Counted from the stretch's first letter, positions 44,318-53,459 are shown. The stretch is 59,586 bases of DNA from Bacteroidales bacterium (GCA_021108325.1 JAIORB010000141.1:1-59586); one strand, 5' to 3'. Notes: generated by a model not told the origin, from the sequence alone. Numbers and translations: made by a program.

Positions 44318-44440
44318 CTGTCGCACTTACTAATTGAATTTTCGCAAATTTCGAGTCTTGAATACCAGTAACAAGAATCCAGAAACCAGTAACCAGTGAA
44401 CCTGCAACAAGTAATTATTTTTTTGTTCTTCTTATAATTC

Positions 44441-44448
44441 TATCTTTG
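44441..44448 (+). promoter_or_regulatory. -7 element of the ABC-F gene
   Basis: TATCTTTG matches TAnnTTTG. TTTG at 44422-44425 lies at 15 bases, closer than the usual 19. The box overlaps the TTG at 44446, so translation must start further on, at ATG 44467. Confidence 0.5.
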
Positions 44449-44466
44449 CGGAAATTATTTATTAAT

Positions 44467-46407
44467 ATGATTTCTGTTGATCAGTTAACAGTTGAATTTG
44501 GAGGTTTCCAATTATTTAATGATGTTTCTTTTTTAATTAACCAAAAAGATCGGATTGGATTGGTTGGGAAAAATGGAGCGGGTAAATCTACTTTGCTAAA
44601 AGTATTTATGGGAATTCAAGTTCCAACAAAAGGTACTGTTACTGTTCCTTCCGACATTAGTTTGGGATATCTTCCACAAAATATGGTCTGTAAAGATAGT
44701 CGGACTGTTTTTGAAGAATCCCGTGAAGCCTTTTCCGATGTTTTACAACTCGATGAAAAAATTAAGAAGATAAATATAAAGCTTGCAGATCGAACAGATT
44801 ACGAATCACCGACATATTCAAAACTAATTCATGATTTATCAGAAGCGAGTGATAGGTATCAACTACTTGGTGGTGGAGCAATTGAGGCCAGTATTGAACA
44901 AACATTATTAGGTTTGGGATTTAAAACTACCGATTTTAATTGTCAAACTGTAGAATTTAGTGGTGGTTGGCGTATGCGAATTGAATTAGCAAAAATCTTA
45001 TTACAAAAACCAAATGTATTATTACTTGATGAGCCTACAAATCACCTTGACATTGAAGCTATTCAATGGTTTGAAGATTTTTTGAAAGATTATCCCGGAG
45101 CTGTTGTCCTTATTTCGCACGATAGAGCATTTCTGGATAATATTACCAGGAGAACAGCTGAAATTTCGCTTGGTAAGATTTACGATTATAATGTTCCGTA
45201 TTCTAAATACGAGGTTTTACGAAAGGAAAGAAGGGAGCAGCAATTAGCGGCTTATCGAAATCAACGGAAATTGATTGAAGAAACTGAGGAGTTTATTGAA
45301 AGATTCAGATACAAAGCTACAAAAGCGGTTCAGGTTCAATCACGAATTAAACAACTCGAAAAAATTGATCGTATTGAGGTCGATGAACAAGATACTACAG
45401 CTATAAATATAAAGTTTCCACCTGCTCCACGTTCAGGCGATCTAGTGGTTCGAACAAAAGATATTTCTAAAAAATATGATGATCTTTTGGTATTTAAAGA
45501 TATTGAATTAACAATTACACGTGGCGAAAAAATAGCATTTGTGGGCAGAAATGGTGAGGGAAAAACAACTCTCTCCAGAATAATTGTTGGTGATCTTGAC
45601 TATAAAGGGGAATTGAAAATAGGTCATAATGTTGCAATTGGGTATTTTGCTCAAAATCAAGATGAATTATTAGAAGAAAATAAAACTGTTTTTCAAACCA
45701 TTGATGATATTGCTGTTGGCGATGTAAGGACTAAAATAAGGGACATTCTGGGAGCGTTCCTTTTTGGAGGCGAAGACATTGACAAAAAAGTTAAAGTTTT
45801 ATCGGGGGGTGAACGGTCACGATTGGCAATGACAAAACTGCTGTTAAAACCGTACAATTTGCTTGTTCTCGATGAGCCAACAAATCATCTGGATATGCGA
45901 TCAAAGGATATTCTTAAAAAGGCTTTAAAAGATTTCGAGGGAACTTTAATTATTGTTTCGCACGACAGGGAATTTCTTGATGATCTTGTTGAAAAAACTT
46001 ACGAATTCAGAGATAAAAAAATCCGGGAACATATTGGTGGAATATATGATTTTTTAAGAAAGAGGAAACTGGAGAATCTTAAAGAATTAGAGAGGAAAGA
46101 AAAACAAGTTTCTAAATCCAAAGAAAATAAGATTTCGGGGAATAAACAATCGTATCTTGAACGAAAGGAACTGGAAAAGCAAATCAGGAAGGTAGAAAAT
46201 AAAGTAAAAGATAGCGAATCAAAAATAGAGAATATTGAAACAGAGATGGAACAGATAAGCGAAGTTTTATCGGATCCTGAAAAAATGAATAATAATACTT
46301 CTTTGTTTTCAAAATACGATGAGCTTAAAAAACAACTGGAATCTGAAATGAAAATCTGGGAAAATATACATGAATCTTTAGAAGACCTGAAGCAACAAAG
46401 AAATTAA
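44467..46407 (+). CDS. ABC-F family ATPase
   Basis: From ATG 44467 the protein has about 646 residues with two ABC modules and no membrane segment. Module 1 has GLVGKNGAGKSTLL, SGGWRMRIELAKILLQKP and LLLDEPTNHLD. Module 2 has FVGRNGEGKTTLS, LSGGERSRLAMTKLL and LVLDEPTNHLD. Between them lies the long ABC-F linker (RKERREQQLAAYRNQRKLIEETEEFIERFRYKATKAVQVQSRIKQLE), and a C-terminal coiled coil follows (about 555-646). ABC-F proteins act on the ribosome, resolving stalls or giving antibiotic protection; the Uup/YheS-like housekeeping type is most likely here. It is divergent from rlmD across the insertion element. Confidence 0.92.
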   Translation: MISVDQLTVEFGGFQLFNDVSFLINQKDRIGLVGKNGAGKSTLLKVFMGIQVPTKGTVTVPSDISLGYLPQNMVCKDSRTVFEESREAFSDVLQLDEKIKKINIKLADRTDYESPTYSKLIHDLSEASDRYQLLGGGAIEASIEQTLLGLGFKTTDFNCQTVEFSGGWRMRIELAKILLQKPNVLLLDEPTNHLDIEAIQWFEDFLKDYPGAVVLISHDRAFLDNITRRTAEISLGKIYDYNVPYSKYEVLRKERREQQLAAYRNQRKLIEETEEFIERFRYKATKAVQVQSRIKQLEKIDRIEVDEQDTTAINIKFPPAPRSGDLVVRTKDISKKYDDLLVFKDIELTITRGEKIAFVGRNGEGKTTLSRIIVGDLDYKGELKIGHNVAIGYFAQNQDELLEENKTVFQTIDDIAVGDVRTKIRDILGAFLFGGEDIDKKVKVLSGGERSRLAMTKLLLKPYNLLVLDEPTNHLDMRSKDILKKALKDFEGTLIIVSHDREFLDDLVEKTYEFRDKKIREHIGGIYDFLRKRKLENLKELERKEKQVSKSKENKISGNKQSYLERKELEKQIRKVENKVKDSESKIENIETEMEQISEVLSDPEKMNNNTSLFSKYDELKKQLESEMKIWENIHESLEDLKQQRN

Positions 46408-46571
46408 ATTAGAAATGACTAAAGTTTAAAATACTTTAAATGCTTAAAATACTTACTAAACATTTTAGTCATTTTAGCTCATTTTTAATTTTTTAATTTA
46501 ATTTATTTTAGTTCATTTTAAATTTGTTTACTATAAATTTATAGAAAAATATAAAACATTAAGCGAATTGC
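46408..46571. repeat. Low-complexity intergenic repeat
   Basis: AT-rich DNA with repeated phrases such as CATTTTAGTCATTTTAGCTC and TTAGTTCATTTTAAATTT. It resembles the intergenic stretch at 53460-53575 (CTCATTTTAACTTTTTAAT, AGGCATTTTAAATTT). No gene is seen. Confidence 0.5.
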
Positions 46572-47867
46572 ATGAAAAATCAACTTAAATACCTGTTACT
46601 TTTACTTTCTGTTTTTATTCTTTCATGCAATGTTTCAAAAAAAACAACTGTCCCACGAAACTTATACCGCATATACGACCCGGCCAGCTCTTCAATTCAT
46701 CCCGAAATAAAAGTTTATAATACTTCAGATACCAGTTCAATTATTGTAGAGAGAGTTTACACTAAAGAATTGTTATTTAACCAGGCTAATGCTGAAAAAA
46801 AACTTTTAGCAAGAGTTAAGATAATTTACAATTTATACGATTTAAACAATAAACAAAAACTAGTTGACAGTTTAACCACTACATTTAAATTTGAAAAGAA
46901 CCCTGATATTTTGTATCACACTTTGGAGATTCCAATTAATACATTTGTTGAGAATAATTACTTTTTAGAGATTATTACAACAGATTTAAACAGGAAAAGT
47001 AATCAATATTCATTTAGAAGAATTGATAGAACAAATGATATTAATGAACAGGATTTTATTGTTTATAATACAAGTAATAAAGAGTTCATTATTAATTCAT
47101 TTATAAATGAGAAAAAACAATTCGGAATAAAGCACTATAAAAAGGGTTTAGATTCTTTGAATGTATTTTTCTTCTTAAATAATTTTGAAACTCCGCAATC
47201 ACCAGATATTAATGATACCATTAAAGAAAATTTTGAAGTCGCCGATACAAATTGGGTTTGTTATCTCGATTCAATCAATTATATGAGTTTCCAAAAAGAA
47301 GGAGTTTATTATTTTACCGAACTTACAAAATCGTTTAAATTATCTACAGGAAAGATTGAGGGTTTTGCCTTATATAATTTTGGTGATGGATTTCCTATTG
47401 TTCGAACACCTGACGATCTTGCAAAACCAATTGTGTATTTAGGTTTCATTGATTCAATCTCCGATTCGGATTCTATCGGGAAGCTTACAAAATTAGCAGT
47501 CGATAATTTTTGGCTCAAGAAAGCTAACAATATCGATAAGTCCAGAGAACTATTAAAAGCATATTATAATAGGGTTATGTTTGCAAATATGTATTTTACA
47601 TCGTTTAAAGAAGGATGGCAGACAGATCGTGGAATGATTTATATTATTTACGGATTACCCGATTATTTATTTAAATCGGGTAAAGAAGAAAGATGGATTT
47701 ATAACCCAACAGGAATTGGTACAGGAATAACATTCAAATTTAAATATATTGAAAATCCGTTTAGTTTAAATCACTATTTATTAGATCGCGATAAATTAAA
47801 AACTACGGGTTGGGATGAGGCTATAAAAATGTGGAATAATGGAGAAATATTTTATTTTCAAAACTAA
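46572..47867 (+). CDS. GWxTD domain lipoprotein
   Basis: The 431-residue product has a lipoprotein signal (MKNQLKYLLLLLSVFILSC) and ends in the GWxTD domain. The key motif is EGWQTDRGMIYIIYGLPDYLF (GWQTD at about 348-352), followed by EERWIYNPTGIG and the terminal MWNNGEIFYFQN. GWxTD proteins occur in Bacteroidota and some other phyla; their function is unknown. The N-terminal part (about 25-300) is beta-rich and exported. rlmB follows after 5 nt. Confidence 0.88.
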   Translation: MKNQLKYLLLLLSVFILSCNVSKKTTVPRNLYRIYDPASSSIHPEIKVYNTSDTSSIIVERVYTKELLFNQANAEKKLLARVKIIYNLYDLNNKQKLVDSLTTTFKFEKNPDILYHTLEIPINTFVENNYFLEIITTDLNRKSNQYSFRRIDRTNDINEQDFIVYNTSNKEFIINSFINEKKQFGIKHYKKGLDSLNVFFFLNNFETPQSPDINDTIKENFEVADTNWVCYLDSINYMSFQKEGVYYFTELTKSFKLSTGKIEGFALYNFGDGFPIVRTPDDLAKPIVYLGFIDSISDSDSIGKLTKLAVDNFWLKKANNIDKSRELLKAYYNRVMFANMYFTSFKEGWQTDRGMIYIIYGLPDYLFKSGKEERWIYNPTGIGTGITFKFKYIENPFSLNHYLLDRDKLKTTGWDEAIKMWNNGEIFYFQN

Positions 47868-47872
47868 ATAGC

Positions 47873-48613
47873 ATGAAACAAGATAAAGATTTTATATTTG
47901 GCATAAGAGCTGTTATTGAGGCGATTAAAGCAGGTAAGCAGATTGATAAGCTAATGATAAAGGCTGGTTTAAAAGGAGAGCTTTTTTTCGAATTGATGAA
48001 GCTGGTTAAAGATTTGCAAATACCGTTTCAGTATGTACCAAATGAAAGAATAAATCGGGTGACCATGAAAAATCACCAGGGCGTTCTTGCTTTTATTTCA
48101 CCCATTGAATTTCAGAATATCGAAAATATTTTACCTTCTATATTTGAAGCCGGTAAAACACCGCTTATTGTAATCCTTGATAAAGTTACGGATGTTCGAA
48201 ATTTTGGAGCAATTACCCGAACCGCCGAATGTGCCAATGTCGATGCAATTATTATTCCCGAAAAAGGATCTGCACAAATTTCGGGCGATGCAGTAAAAAC
48301 ATCGGCGGGTGCTTTACTCAAAATCCCGGTTTGCAGAGTAAAAAACTTATCAGAAACCATAAAATATTTGCAGCAAAGTGGAATTCAGCTTGTGGCAGCT
48401 ACCGAAAAGGCCAGTGATTTTTATTATAAAGTAAATTTCTCAATACCAACTGCAATTTTATTGGGAGCCGAAGATAGGGGAGTTGATATGGAATATTTAA
48501 GAGTAGCCGACCAAATGGTAAAAATCCCGATCTTAGGCGAAATTGAATCGTTGAATGTTTCTGTTGCAGCTTCTATATTGATGTATGAGGCTGTAAAACA
48601 GAGGTTGAATTAA
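47873..48613 (+). CDS. rlmB: 23S rRNA (guanosine-2'-O-)-methyltransferase RlmB (SpoU/TrmH family)
   Basis: The 246-residue enzyme methylates the ribose of a guanosine in 23S rRNA (Gm2251 in E. coli). An N-terminal substrate-binding domain (FIFGIRAVIEAIKAGKQIDKLMI, QYVPNERINRVTMKNHQGVLAFI) precedes the trefoil-knot SPOUT domain. Motif 1 is DVRNFGAITRTAE, motif 2 is AILLGAEDRGVDME and motif 3 is KIPILGEIESLNVSVAASILMYE. It follows the GWxTD gene by 5 nt and overlaps the convergent histidine kinase by 4 nt. Confidence 0.94.
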   Translation: MKQDKDFIFGIRAVIEAIKAGKQIDKLMIKAGLKGELFFELMKLVKDLQIPFQYVPNERINRVTMKNHQGVLAFISPIEFQNIENILPSIFEAGKTPLIVILDKVTDVRNFGAITRTAECANVDAIIIPEKGSAQISGDAVKTSAGALLKIPVCRVKNLSETIKYLQQSGIQLVAATEKASDFYYKVNFSIPTAILLGAEDRGVDMEYLRVADQMVKIPILGEIESLNVSVAASILMYEAVKQRLN

Positions 48614-49824
48614 GTTGTTTCCAATGTAAAAATAAAAGCTGAACCTTTATTAAGTTCACTCTCGACCCATATTTTTCCATCGTTTTTCTCGATAAATTCC
48701 TTACATAAAATCAGGCCTAATCCTGTACCTTTTTCTTCTGATGTGCCTTGTGTAGTTATATGCTGGTCAATTCTGAATAGTTTCTTCTGATCTTCTTTTT
48801 TAATTCCTACACCATTATCAATTACAGATAATTCAACGTGTTCATCTTTTTTAACACATCTAATAGATATTAAACCTTCCGGATGTGTAAATTTTATAGC
48901 ATTGCTTATGAGGTTTCTAATTACTGTTGTAATCATATTTTCATCGACAAATACAATGGTCTTTTTATCAATATTTATGTTAATTTTTATGCTTTTATTT
49001 TCGATATTAATCATTAATGCATCAATGGTATTATCAACCATTTTCCTGACAGATACAAATTTTGGTTCATAAGTAATGTTGCCCGTTTGTGATTTTGACC
49101 ACTGTAACAGGTTTTCTAACAAATTATATAATTGCTTTGATGCCTGGTTCATTACTTCTATAAATTCCTTACTTTCTTTCTCCGAAAAAACATCAAAATT
49201 ATTTGTTAAAACCTCCGTAAGGTTAAGGAATCCTGCAATTGGGTTACGCAGATCGTGCGCTATTATTGAAAAGAATTTATCCTTACTTGCATTTAAAGCT
49301 TTTAACTGTTCACGGTGATTTTCAAGTTCTTCTTTTTGTTGACTAATAGTTTTTTTAGCTTTTTTAAGATCAATCATTCTACCAAAAAGCTCAATTGTTC
49401 TTTCTCTGAATTTATGATTTGATTTTTCTAATAATAGCTGGTGATTATTAATTTCTTGTTGTTGTATTTTTAGTTTTTTGTTTTGCTGGCTAATGGTTTT
49501 TTTAGCTTTTTTTAAATCAACCATTTTCCCAAACAATTCAATGGTACGACTGCGAAATTTGTCGCTCTCTTCTTCTAATTTCTTTTGCTGTTTTTCAAGA
49601 TCGATTTTTTGTAGTTCAAGAGTCCTGAATTGCTCAAAAATTATATCCTGGGCTTTTTCAAGGCTCTCAATTTTATCGGTAAGTTTTGTGTTTTCTTCCT
49701 GTGAATTTTTTACTAAATTAATAATTTCATTATTCTCTGATTTAAATTCTATCTCAGAATCTTTATCTTCTTTAACAGGATTTAAATTTTGTTTATCTGA
49801 ACTTCTGGATTTTTGAATTGACAT
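48610..49824 (-). CDS. Cytosolic sensor histidine kinase with duplicated coiled coil
   Basis: The 404-residue kinase has no transmembrane segment. Residues about 30-180 are a charged coiled coil containing a 27-residue unit twice (88-114 and 137-163; core RTIELFG and DLKKAKKTISQQ; 23 of 27 identical), exactly 49 residues apart. HisKA follows with His190 in FFSIIAHDLRNPIAG. The ATPase domain has TTVIRNLISNAIKFT, VIDNGVGIKKED and GLGLILCKEFIE. The input is unknown. On the minus strand it follows the YDYQA-repeat protein and the MscS channel, with which it may be co-transcribed. Confidence 0.93.
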   Translation of the reverse strand: MSIQKSRSSDKQNLNPVKEDKDSEIEFKSENNEIINLVKNSQEENTKLTDKIESLEKAQDIIFEQFRTLELQKIDLEKQQKKLEEESDKFRSRTIELFGKMVDLKKAKKTISQQNKKLKIQQQEINNHQLLLEKSNHKFRERTIELFGRMIDLKKAKKTISQQKEELENHREQLKALNASKDKFFSIIAHDLRNPIAGFLNLTEVLTNNFDVFSEKESKEFIEVMNQASKQLYNLLENLLQWSKSQTGNITYEPKFVSVRKMVDNTIDALMINIENKSIKININIDKKTIVFVDENMITTVIRNLISNAIKFTHPEGLISIRCVKKDEHVELSVIDNGVGIKKEDQKKLFRIDQHITTQGTSEEKGTGLGLILCKEFIEKNDGKIWVESELNKGSAFIFTLETT

Positions 49825-49912
49825 GAATTATTTTCTCAATTTTTTTTATAAAGTCAATTTCTTAAATATTTTCACAAAATATGAATTAATGAGTATAAAA
49901 ATATTTTACGGT

Positions 49913-50251
49913 TTAAAACAACAAATGTTTCTTGTCCGAATTTCTCCATCCTGCCTGATAGTCATAATCCACAAAAAATATTTTCAAATCTGCCTGATAA
50001 TTGTAATTGGTAAAAAATATTTTTTTATCGGCTTGATAATCATATTCTGTAAAAAACCATAAACCTTTATTTTCTTTTGCCTGGTAATCGTATTTTACTT
50101 TATAAACCAACAAATCGGCCTGATAATCATAATTAGTGACGTATACCTTTATATCTGCCTGGTAATCATAGTCTACAGAATAAACCTTTTGAGCATGGAT
50201 TTTACTAATCGATAAGAGTACAATTATATTTAATAGAATAATGAATCTCAT
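49913..50251 (-). CDS. Small exported protein made of YDYQA repeats (DUF6150-like)
   Basis: The 112-residue product has a signal peptide (MRFIILLNIIVLLSISKIHA, then Q). After it come six copies of a 12-17-residue unit of the form (V/I)(Y/F)xxxYDYQAD, e.g. VYSVDYDYQADIK, VYVTNYDYQADLL, FFTEYDYQADKK and IFFTNYNYQADLK, followed by a short basic end. The pattern is like DUF6150-type proteins, whose function is unknown. The repeats are likely short beta-strands of an extracytoplasmic fold. It starts 2 nt after the MscS stop, so co-expression with the channel is nearly certain. The repeats are also clear in the DNA (CTGATAATCATA-like units). Confidence 0.75.
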   Translation of the reverse strand: MRFIILLNIIVLLSISKIHAQKVYSVDYDYQADIKVYVTNYDYQADLLVYKVKYDYQAKENKGLWFFTEYDYQADKKIFFTNYNYQADLKIFFVDYDYQAGWRNSDKKHLLF

Positions 50252-50253
50252 TA

Positions 50254-51516
50254 TTAATTTGTTAATTGTCTGAAATCATCTCCGGTTGGATTTTGGAAAA
50301 TACTTAACTCAAATTCAGATATTACAGCTAATATGTGATCAAATATATCAGCTTGTACTTTTTCATATTCCACCCAGTCCTGAATTTTACTAAATGCATA
50401 TATCTGAATTGGAATCCCTTTTTCAGTTGGATCAAGGTGCCGAACCATTGTTGTATAGGGTGGTATATTTGGATAAATATTAGGATGTTGTTCCAGATAT
50501 TTTTCAATATATACCCTAAAGATTCCTATATTAGTTAGGTTTCGCCTGCTTGCCTTGTCATTCTCAATACCTTTTTCAATGTTGTATTTTGCAATATCTT
50601 TTTGCTTTATTTCAATATAATCCTGTATTAATTTTATCTTTTTGAAGCGATTTAACATTTCAGTATCGCAAAATTTCACTGTCTTAATATCAACATATAG
50701 TGATCGTTTAATTCGTCTTCCTTTCGATTCTTCCATCCCTTTCCAATTTTGGAAAGATTCTGATATTAATGCATATGTTGGAACCGTAGATATAGTTTTA
50801 TCCCAATTCTGAATTTTTACCGTATTAAGTGTAATTTCCAATACTGTTCCATCAGCATTTCTGCTTGGCATAGAAATCCAGTCCCCGGGTTTTACCATTT
50901 TATTTGCAGAAAGTTGAATGCCCGAAACGAATCCTAAAATAGTATCTTTAAAAACTAAAATCAGAATGGCTGCAATTGCTCCTAAACTTGCAAATAAGGT
51001 TCCCGGTGATTTACCAATTATTACAGATAAAATAAATATGATACCAAAGGCATAAATTATAATCTTAACACTTTGAACATACCCTTTAATTGGTCGCTCT
51101 CGCGAAACTGGAAGAGTCATGTATGCAGAATGTAAGGCATCTAAAAATGCATCAAGAACCAGCATTCCTGCAAAAATCATATAAATATATGCGATTGATT
51201 GCACAGATGATGCAATTCTTGGGAAATCAACAAGATTAATTTCTGCAAAATAATAAATTACTATGGCTGGTGCCAGATGCGACAATCGCTTAAATACTTT
51301 TTGCCTATCAAAGATGTCAACCCAGTTGCTTTTTGTTTTTCGAGCTAATTTAATTACAATTCTGAATAATATCTTATTTGTAATAAAATATGCAATAAAA
51401 CCCAATATTATAATTGATAAAACAACGATAAGTATTATTATTATTGTTATATAAAATTCTGAAAGGCCCGAGTTAATAAGCAATTCCTTTAGTTTTAATC
51501 CTAACGAAAAATTCAT
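50254..51516 (-). CDS. Mechanosensitive channel of the MscS family (YbdG-like)
   Basis: The 420-residue protein has about five hydrophobic helices, at about 18-48, 72-92, 100-125, 145-170 and 175-198. The pore-lining helix is SPGTLFASLGAIAAILILVFKDTILGFVSGIQL. The MscS beta-domain follows (MVKPGDWISMPSRNADGTVLEITLNTVKIQNWDKTISTVPTYALISESFQNW) and then a longer C-terminal domain, as in YbdG/YnaI types. It should open under membrane tension at hypo-osmotic shock. Lead gene of a minus-strand unit with the YDYQA-repeat protein; divergent from the M64-type peptidase gene. Confidence 0.93.
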   Translation of the reverse strand: MNFSLGLKLKELLINSGLSEFYITIIIILIVVLSIIILGFIAYFITNKILFRIVIKLARKTKSNWVDIFDRQKVFKRLSHLAPAIVIYYFAEINLVDFPRIASSVQSIAYIYMIFAGMLVLDAFLDALHSAYMTLPVSRERPIKGYVQSVKIIIYAFGIIFILSVIIGKSPGTLFASLGAIAAILILVFKDTILGFVSGIQLSANKMVKPGDWISMPSRNADGTVLEITLNTVKIQNWDKTISTVPTYALISESFQNWKGMEESKGRRIKRSLYVDIKTVKFCDTEMLNRFKKIKLIQDYIEIKQKDIAKYNIEKGIENDKASRRNLTNIGIFRVYIEKYLEQHPNIYPNIPPYTTMVRHLDPTEKGIPIQIYAFSKIQDWVEYEKVQADIFDHILAVISEFELSIFQNPTGDDFRQLTN

Positions 51517-51576
51517 AGTTTAAGAATATTAGAATAAATGATTTTTTGTAAATTTAACAAATTAAAAAGGTTTGAC

Positions 51577-52854
51577 ATGAGATCATTATTATTTTTTCTT
51601 TTAATAGTTATAAGTCAGTCTTGTATACAAAAGACCGGATACGAGCAATATTTTGAAGTACAATCAATGCGGGTAGATTTTGTTTTTTATGGAAATGCAG
51701 ATAACGAAGAAATTAAACCGGTTAAGATTTCCAAAGAACCTTTTTGGGGAGGTTCAAAAACAAATTTAAACAACATGCTTAATTATGGTGAATATAAGTT
51801 TGAAATTATAGATTTGAAAACAAAAAATGTTATTTATTCTCAGGGGTTTTGTACTTTATTTGAAGAGTGGCAAACTACACTAGAAGCTGATACTGTTTAT
51901 CGTGAGTTTCATCAAACAGTTTTATTCCCACTGCCTAAAAACCCGGTTATTTTTAAAATTTATAGCAGATCGTGGGAAGGTAATTTTGAAGAGATTTTTG
52001 AGTATGAGATTAATACCAAAGAATACACTTTCAATTCTGAAATTGTTCAATTCCCTTACACAAAGATTCTCGATAATGGAGATCCTGCAACCAAAGTTGA
52101 TTTGGTGTTTTTAGCTGAAGGTTATACATTAGAGGAGATGGATAAATTTGAAAGTGATGCTCAGCGATTAATTGATTACATGTTTTTATTTGAACCTTAC
52201 AGTAGCAATAAAGAAAAATTTAATATTTGGTTGGTTAAGTCAGAATCTGAGGAATCAGGAACAGATATCCCGGGACATAATATTTATAAAAACACAGTAT
52301 TAAATAGTAATTTTTACACATTTGGAAGTGAACGTTATTTAACAACTGAAGACTTTTCCTCTGTTAGAGATGCTGCTTCTGTAGTACCTTACGATGATAT
52401 ATGTATTCTTGTGAATTCCGAAAAATATGGTGGAGGTGGAATATATAATCATTATTGCATTTCCACTGTCGACCATGTTTTGTCAAACGAAGTATTTATT
52501 CACGAACTTGGGCATTCGTTTGCTGGTCTGGGTGATGAATACTATAATTCATCGACAGCATATAACGATTTTTTCAATCTTGAAATTGAACCATGGCAGC
52601 CAAACTTAACTACTTTAGTAAGTTTCGATTCGAAATGGAAATCATTAATAAGTGCAGATACTCCAATTCCTACGCCACGTGAAAAACAATTTCAAAAAAC
52701 TATTGGTGTTTACGAAGGAGGAGGCTATGTAAGTAACGGAATGTATAGTCCTTATATGGATTGCAGAATGAAAACCAATGAAGCCAAAGGATTTTGCCCT
52801 GTTTGCCAGGACGCAATAGCTAAAATGATATTATTAAAATCTGAAAAAGAATAA
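51577..52854 (+). CDS. M64 family metallopeptidase (IgA peptidase-like), lipoprotein
   Basis: From ATG 51577 the protein has about 425 residues with a lipoprotein signal (MRSLLFFLLIVISQSC). An N-terminal beta-rich domain (about 20-165) is followed by the peptidase domain, which starts KVDLVFLAEGYTLEEMDKFESDA. The zinc site is FIHELGHSFAGLGDEYY (HELGH at about 309-313), with the M64 hallmark DEY and a late MDCRMKTNEAKGFCPVCQDAI. The family is named after a Clostridium IgA protease, but most Bacteroidota members have unknown substrates. A start at 51538 would place 13 residues before the signal and is unlikely. Monocistronic, with two terminator-like structures downstream. Confidence 0.92.
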   Translation: MRSLLFFLLIVISQSCIQKTGYEQYFEVQSMRVDFVFYGNADNEEIKPVKISKEPFWGGSKTNLNNMLNYGEYKFEIIDLKTKNVIYSQGFCTLFEEWQTTLEADTVYREFHQTVLFPLPKNPVIFKIYSRSWEGNFEEIFEYEINTKEYTFNSEIVQFPYTKILDNGDPATKVDLVFLAEGYTLEEMDKFESDAQRLIDYMFLFEPYSSNKEKFNIWLVKSESEESGTDIPGHNIYKNTVLNSNFYTFGSERYLTTEDFSSVRDAASVVPYDDICILVNSEKYGGGGIYNHYCISTVDHVLSNEVFIHELGHSFAGLGDEYYNSSTAYNDFFNLEIEPWQPNLTTLVSFDSKWKSLISADTPIPTPREKQFQKTIGVYEGGGYVSNGMYSPYMDCRMKTNEAKGFCPVCQDAIAKMILLKSEKE

Positions 52855-52866
52855 ATTCAGATTATC

Positions 52867-52953
52867 AACCCTGCCAGAGTTGTATTAATAGACAGATAAC
52901 CAGCTTTGTATAATTTGGGATTTTAACAAGATTAACTCTGGCAGGGTTTTTAG
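52867..52953 (+). terminator. Long-loop inverted repeat after the M64 peptidase
   Basis: AACCCTGCCAGAGTT (52867-52881) and AACTCTGGCAGGGTT (52934-52948) are perfect 15-bp complements with a 52-nt loop, followed by TTTT. The long loop is unusual for a terminator, and a small non-autonomous repeat is also possible. Confidence 0.5.
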
Positions 52954-52991
52954 ACCAATTGGATATTTTTTCAGCTAAAACTCTAAAATAA

Positions 52992-53024
52992 AAACATCCG
53001 CAGTTTTCAAAACTGCGGATGTTT
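52992..53024. terminator. Bidirectional terminator
   Basis: AAACATCCGCAGTTTT and AAAACTGCGGATGTTT, a 16-bp stem with a 1-nt centre, between convergent genes (M64 peptidase and the DUF6249-like gene). Confidence 0.85.
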
Positions 53025-53050
53025 CCTTTCTAATTACATTTGCTGTTAAA

Positions 53051-53380
53051 TTATTCTTTTCGAACGTGTTTTCTTGCTATAAAGTAGTATACAACTAATC
53101 CAATACCACCAAATAAGAAAATCATTGAAAGATATGCAACTCCTTCTTCTAAATGAGTTGTTTCATTTAAAATTGCACCCATTAAGAATCCAATGGCAAT
53201 TCCAATGCAAAATATCCCATACTTTAAACTTGGAGATACATTTGATTCACTATTAAATATTGCTGCCGTAACACCTTTTTCGATAAGTGCTAATCTTTCT
53301 TTTCTTCTAACATATAGTTGGAAAATCCCATATACTACTGCGAAGAATGCTATTGGTATTAAAAATTCTAAATCGTTCAT
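53051..53380 (-). CDS. DUF6249-like small membrane protein
   Basis: The 109-residue protein has three hydrophobic helices (about 4-23, 53-70, 80-101). A basic stretch after the first reads YVRRKERLALIEKGV, a pattern seen in DUF6249-type proteins that often lie beside ECF sigma genes in Bacteroidota. Function is unknown; a role with the divergent sigma/membrane-protein pair (starting 240 bp away) is inferred from position only. Confidence 0.75.
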   Translation of the reverse strand: MNDLEFLIPIAFFAVVYGIFQLYVRRKERLALIEKGVTAAIFNSESNVSPSLKYGIFCIGIAIGFLMGAILNETTHLEEGVAYLSMIFLFGGIGLVVYYFIARKHVRKE

Positions 53381-53459
53381 AATAAATTGTTTTTAGTTTA
53401 ACATCGTTTTATTGCTATGACGCCAACTTTTTAAATTGGGTTACACTTTGCATGAAAAA

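Larger units (their letters stand above)
43250..44344 (-). mobile_element. IS30-family insertion sequence, apparently complete
   Basis: 1095 bp. Imperfect 26-bp terminal inverted repeats (43250-43275 and 44319-44344; 22 of 26 positions match, CGAAAATTCAA outside and AAGTGCGACA inside) enclose one transposase gene. CAA directly flanks both ends (43247-43249 and 44345-44347), a 3-bp target duplication as expected for this family. The transposase stop codon lies within the left repeat. A 50-bp perfect palindrome sits just inside the right repeat. The element lies between divergent rlmD and ABC-F genes and breaks neither. Confidence 0.9.

Noticed and set aside
49823-50062. 79-codon plus-strand ORF with repeated KKYF/IVI phrases
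   Set aside because: Its repeats are the antisense reading of the YDYQA units in the real minus-strand gene.
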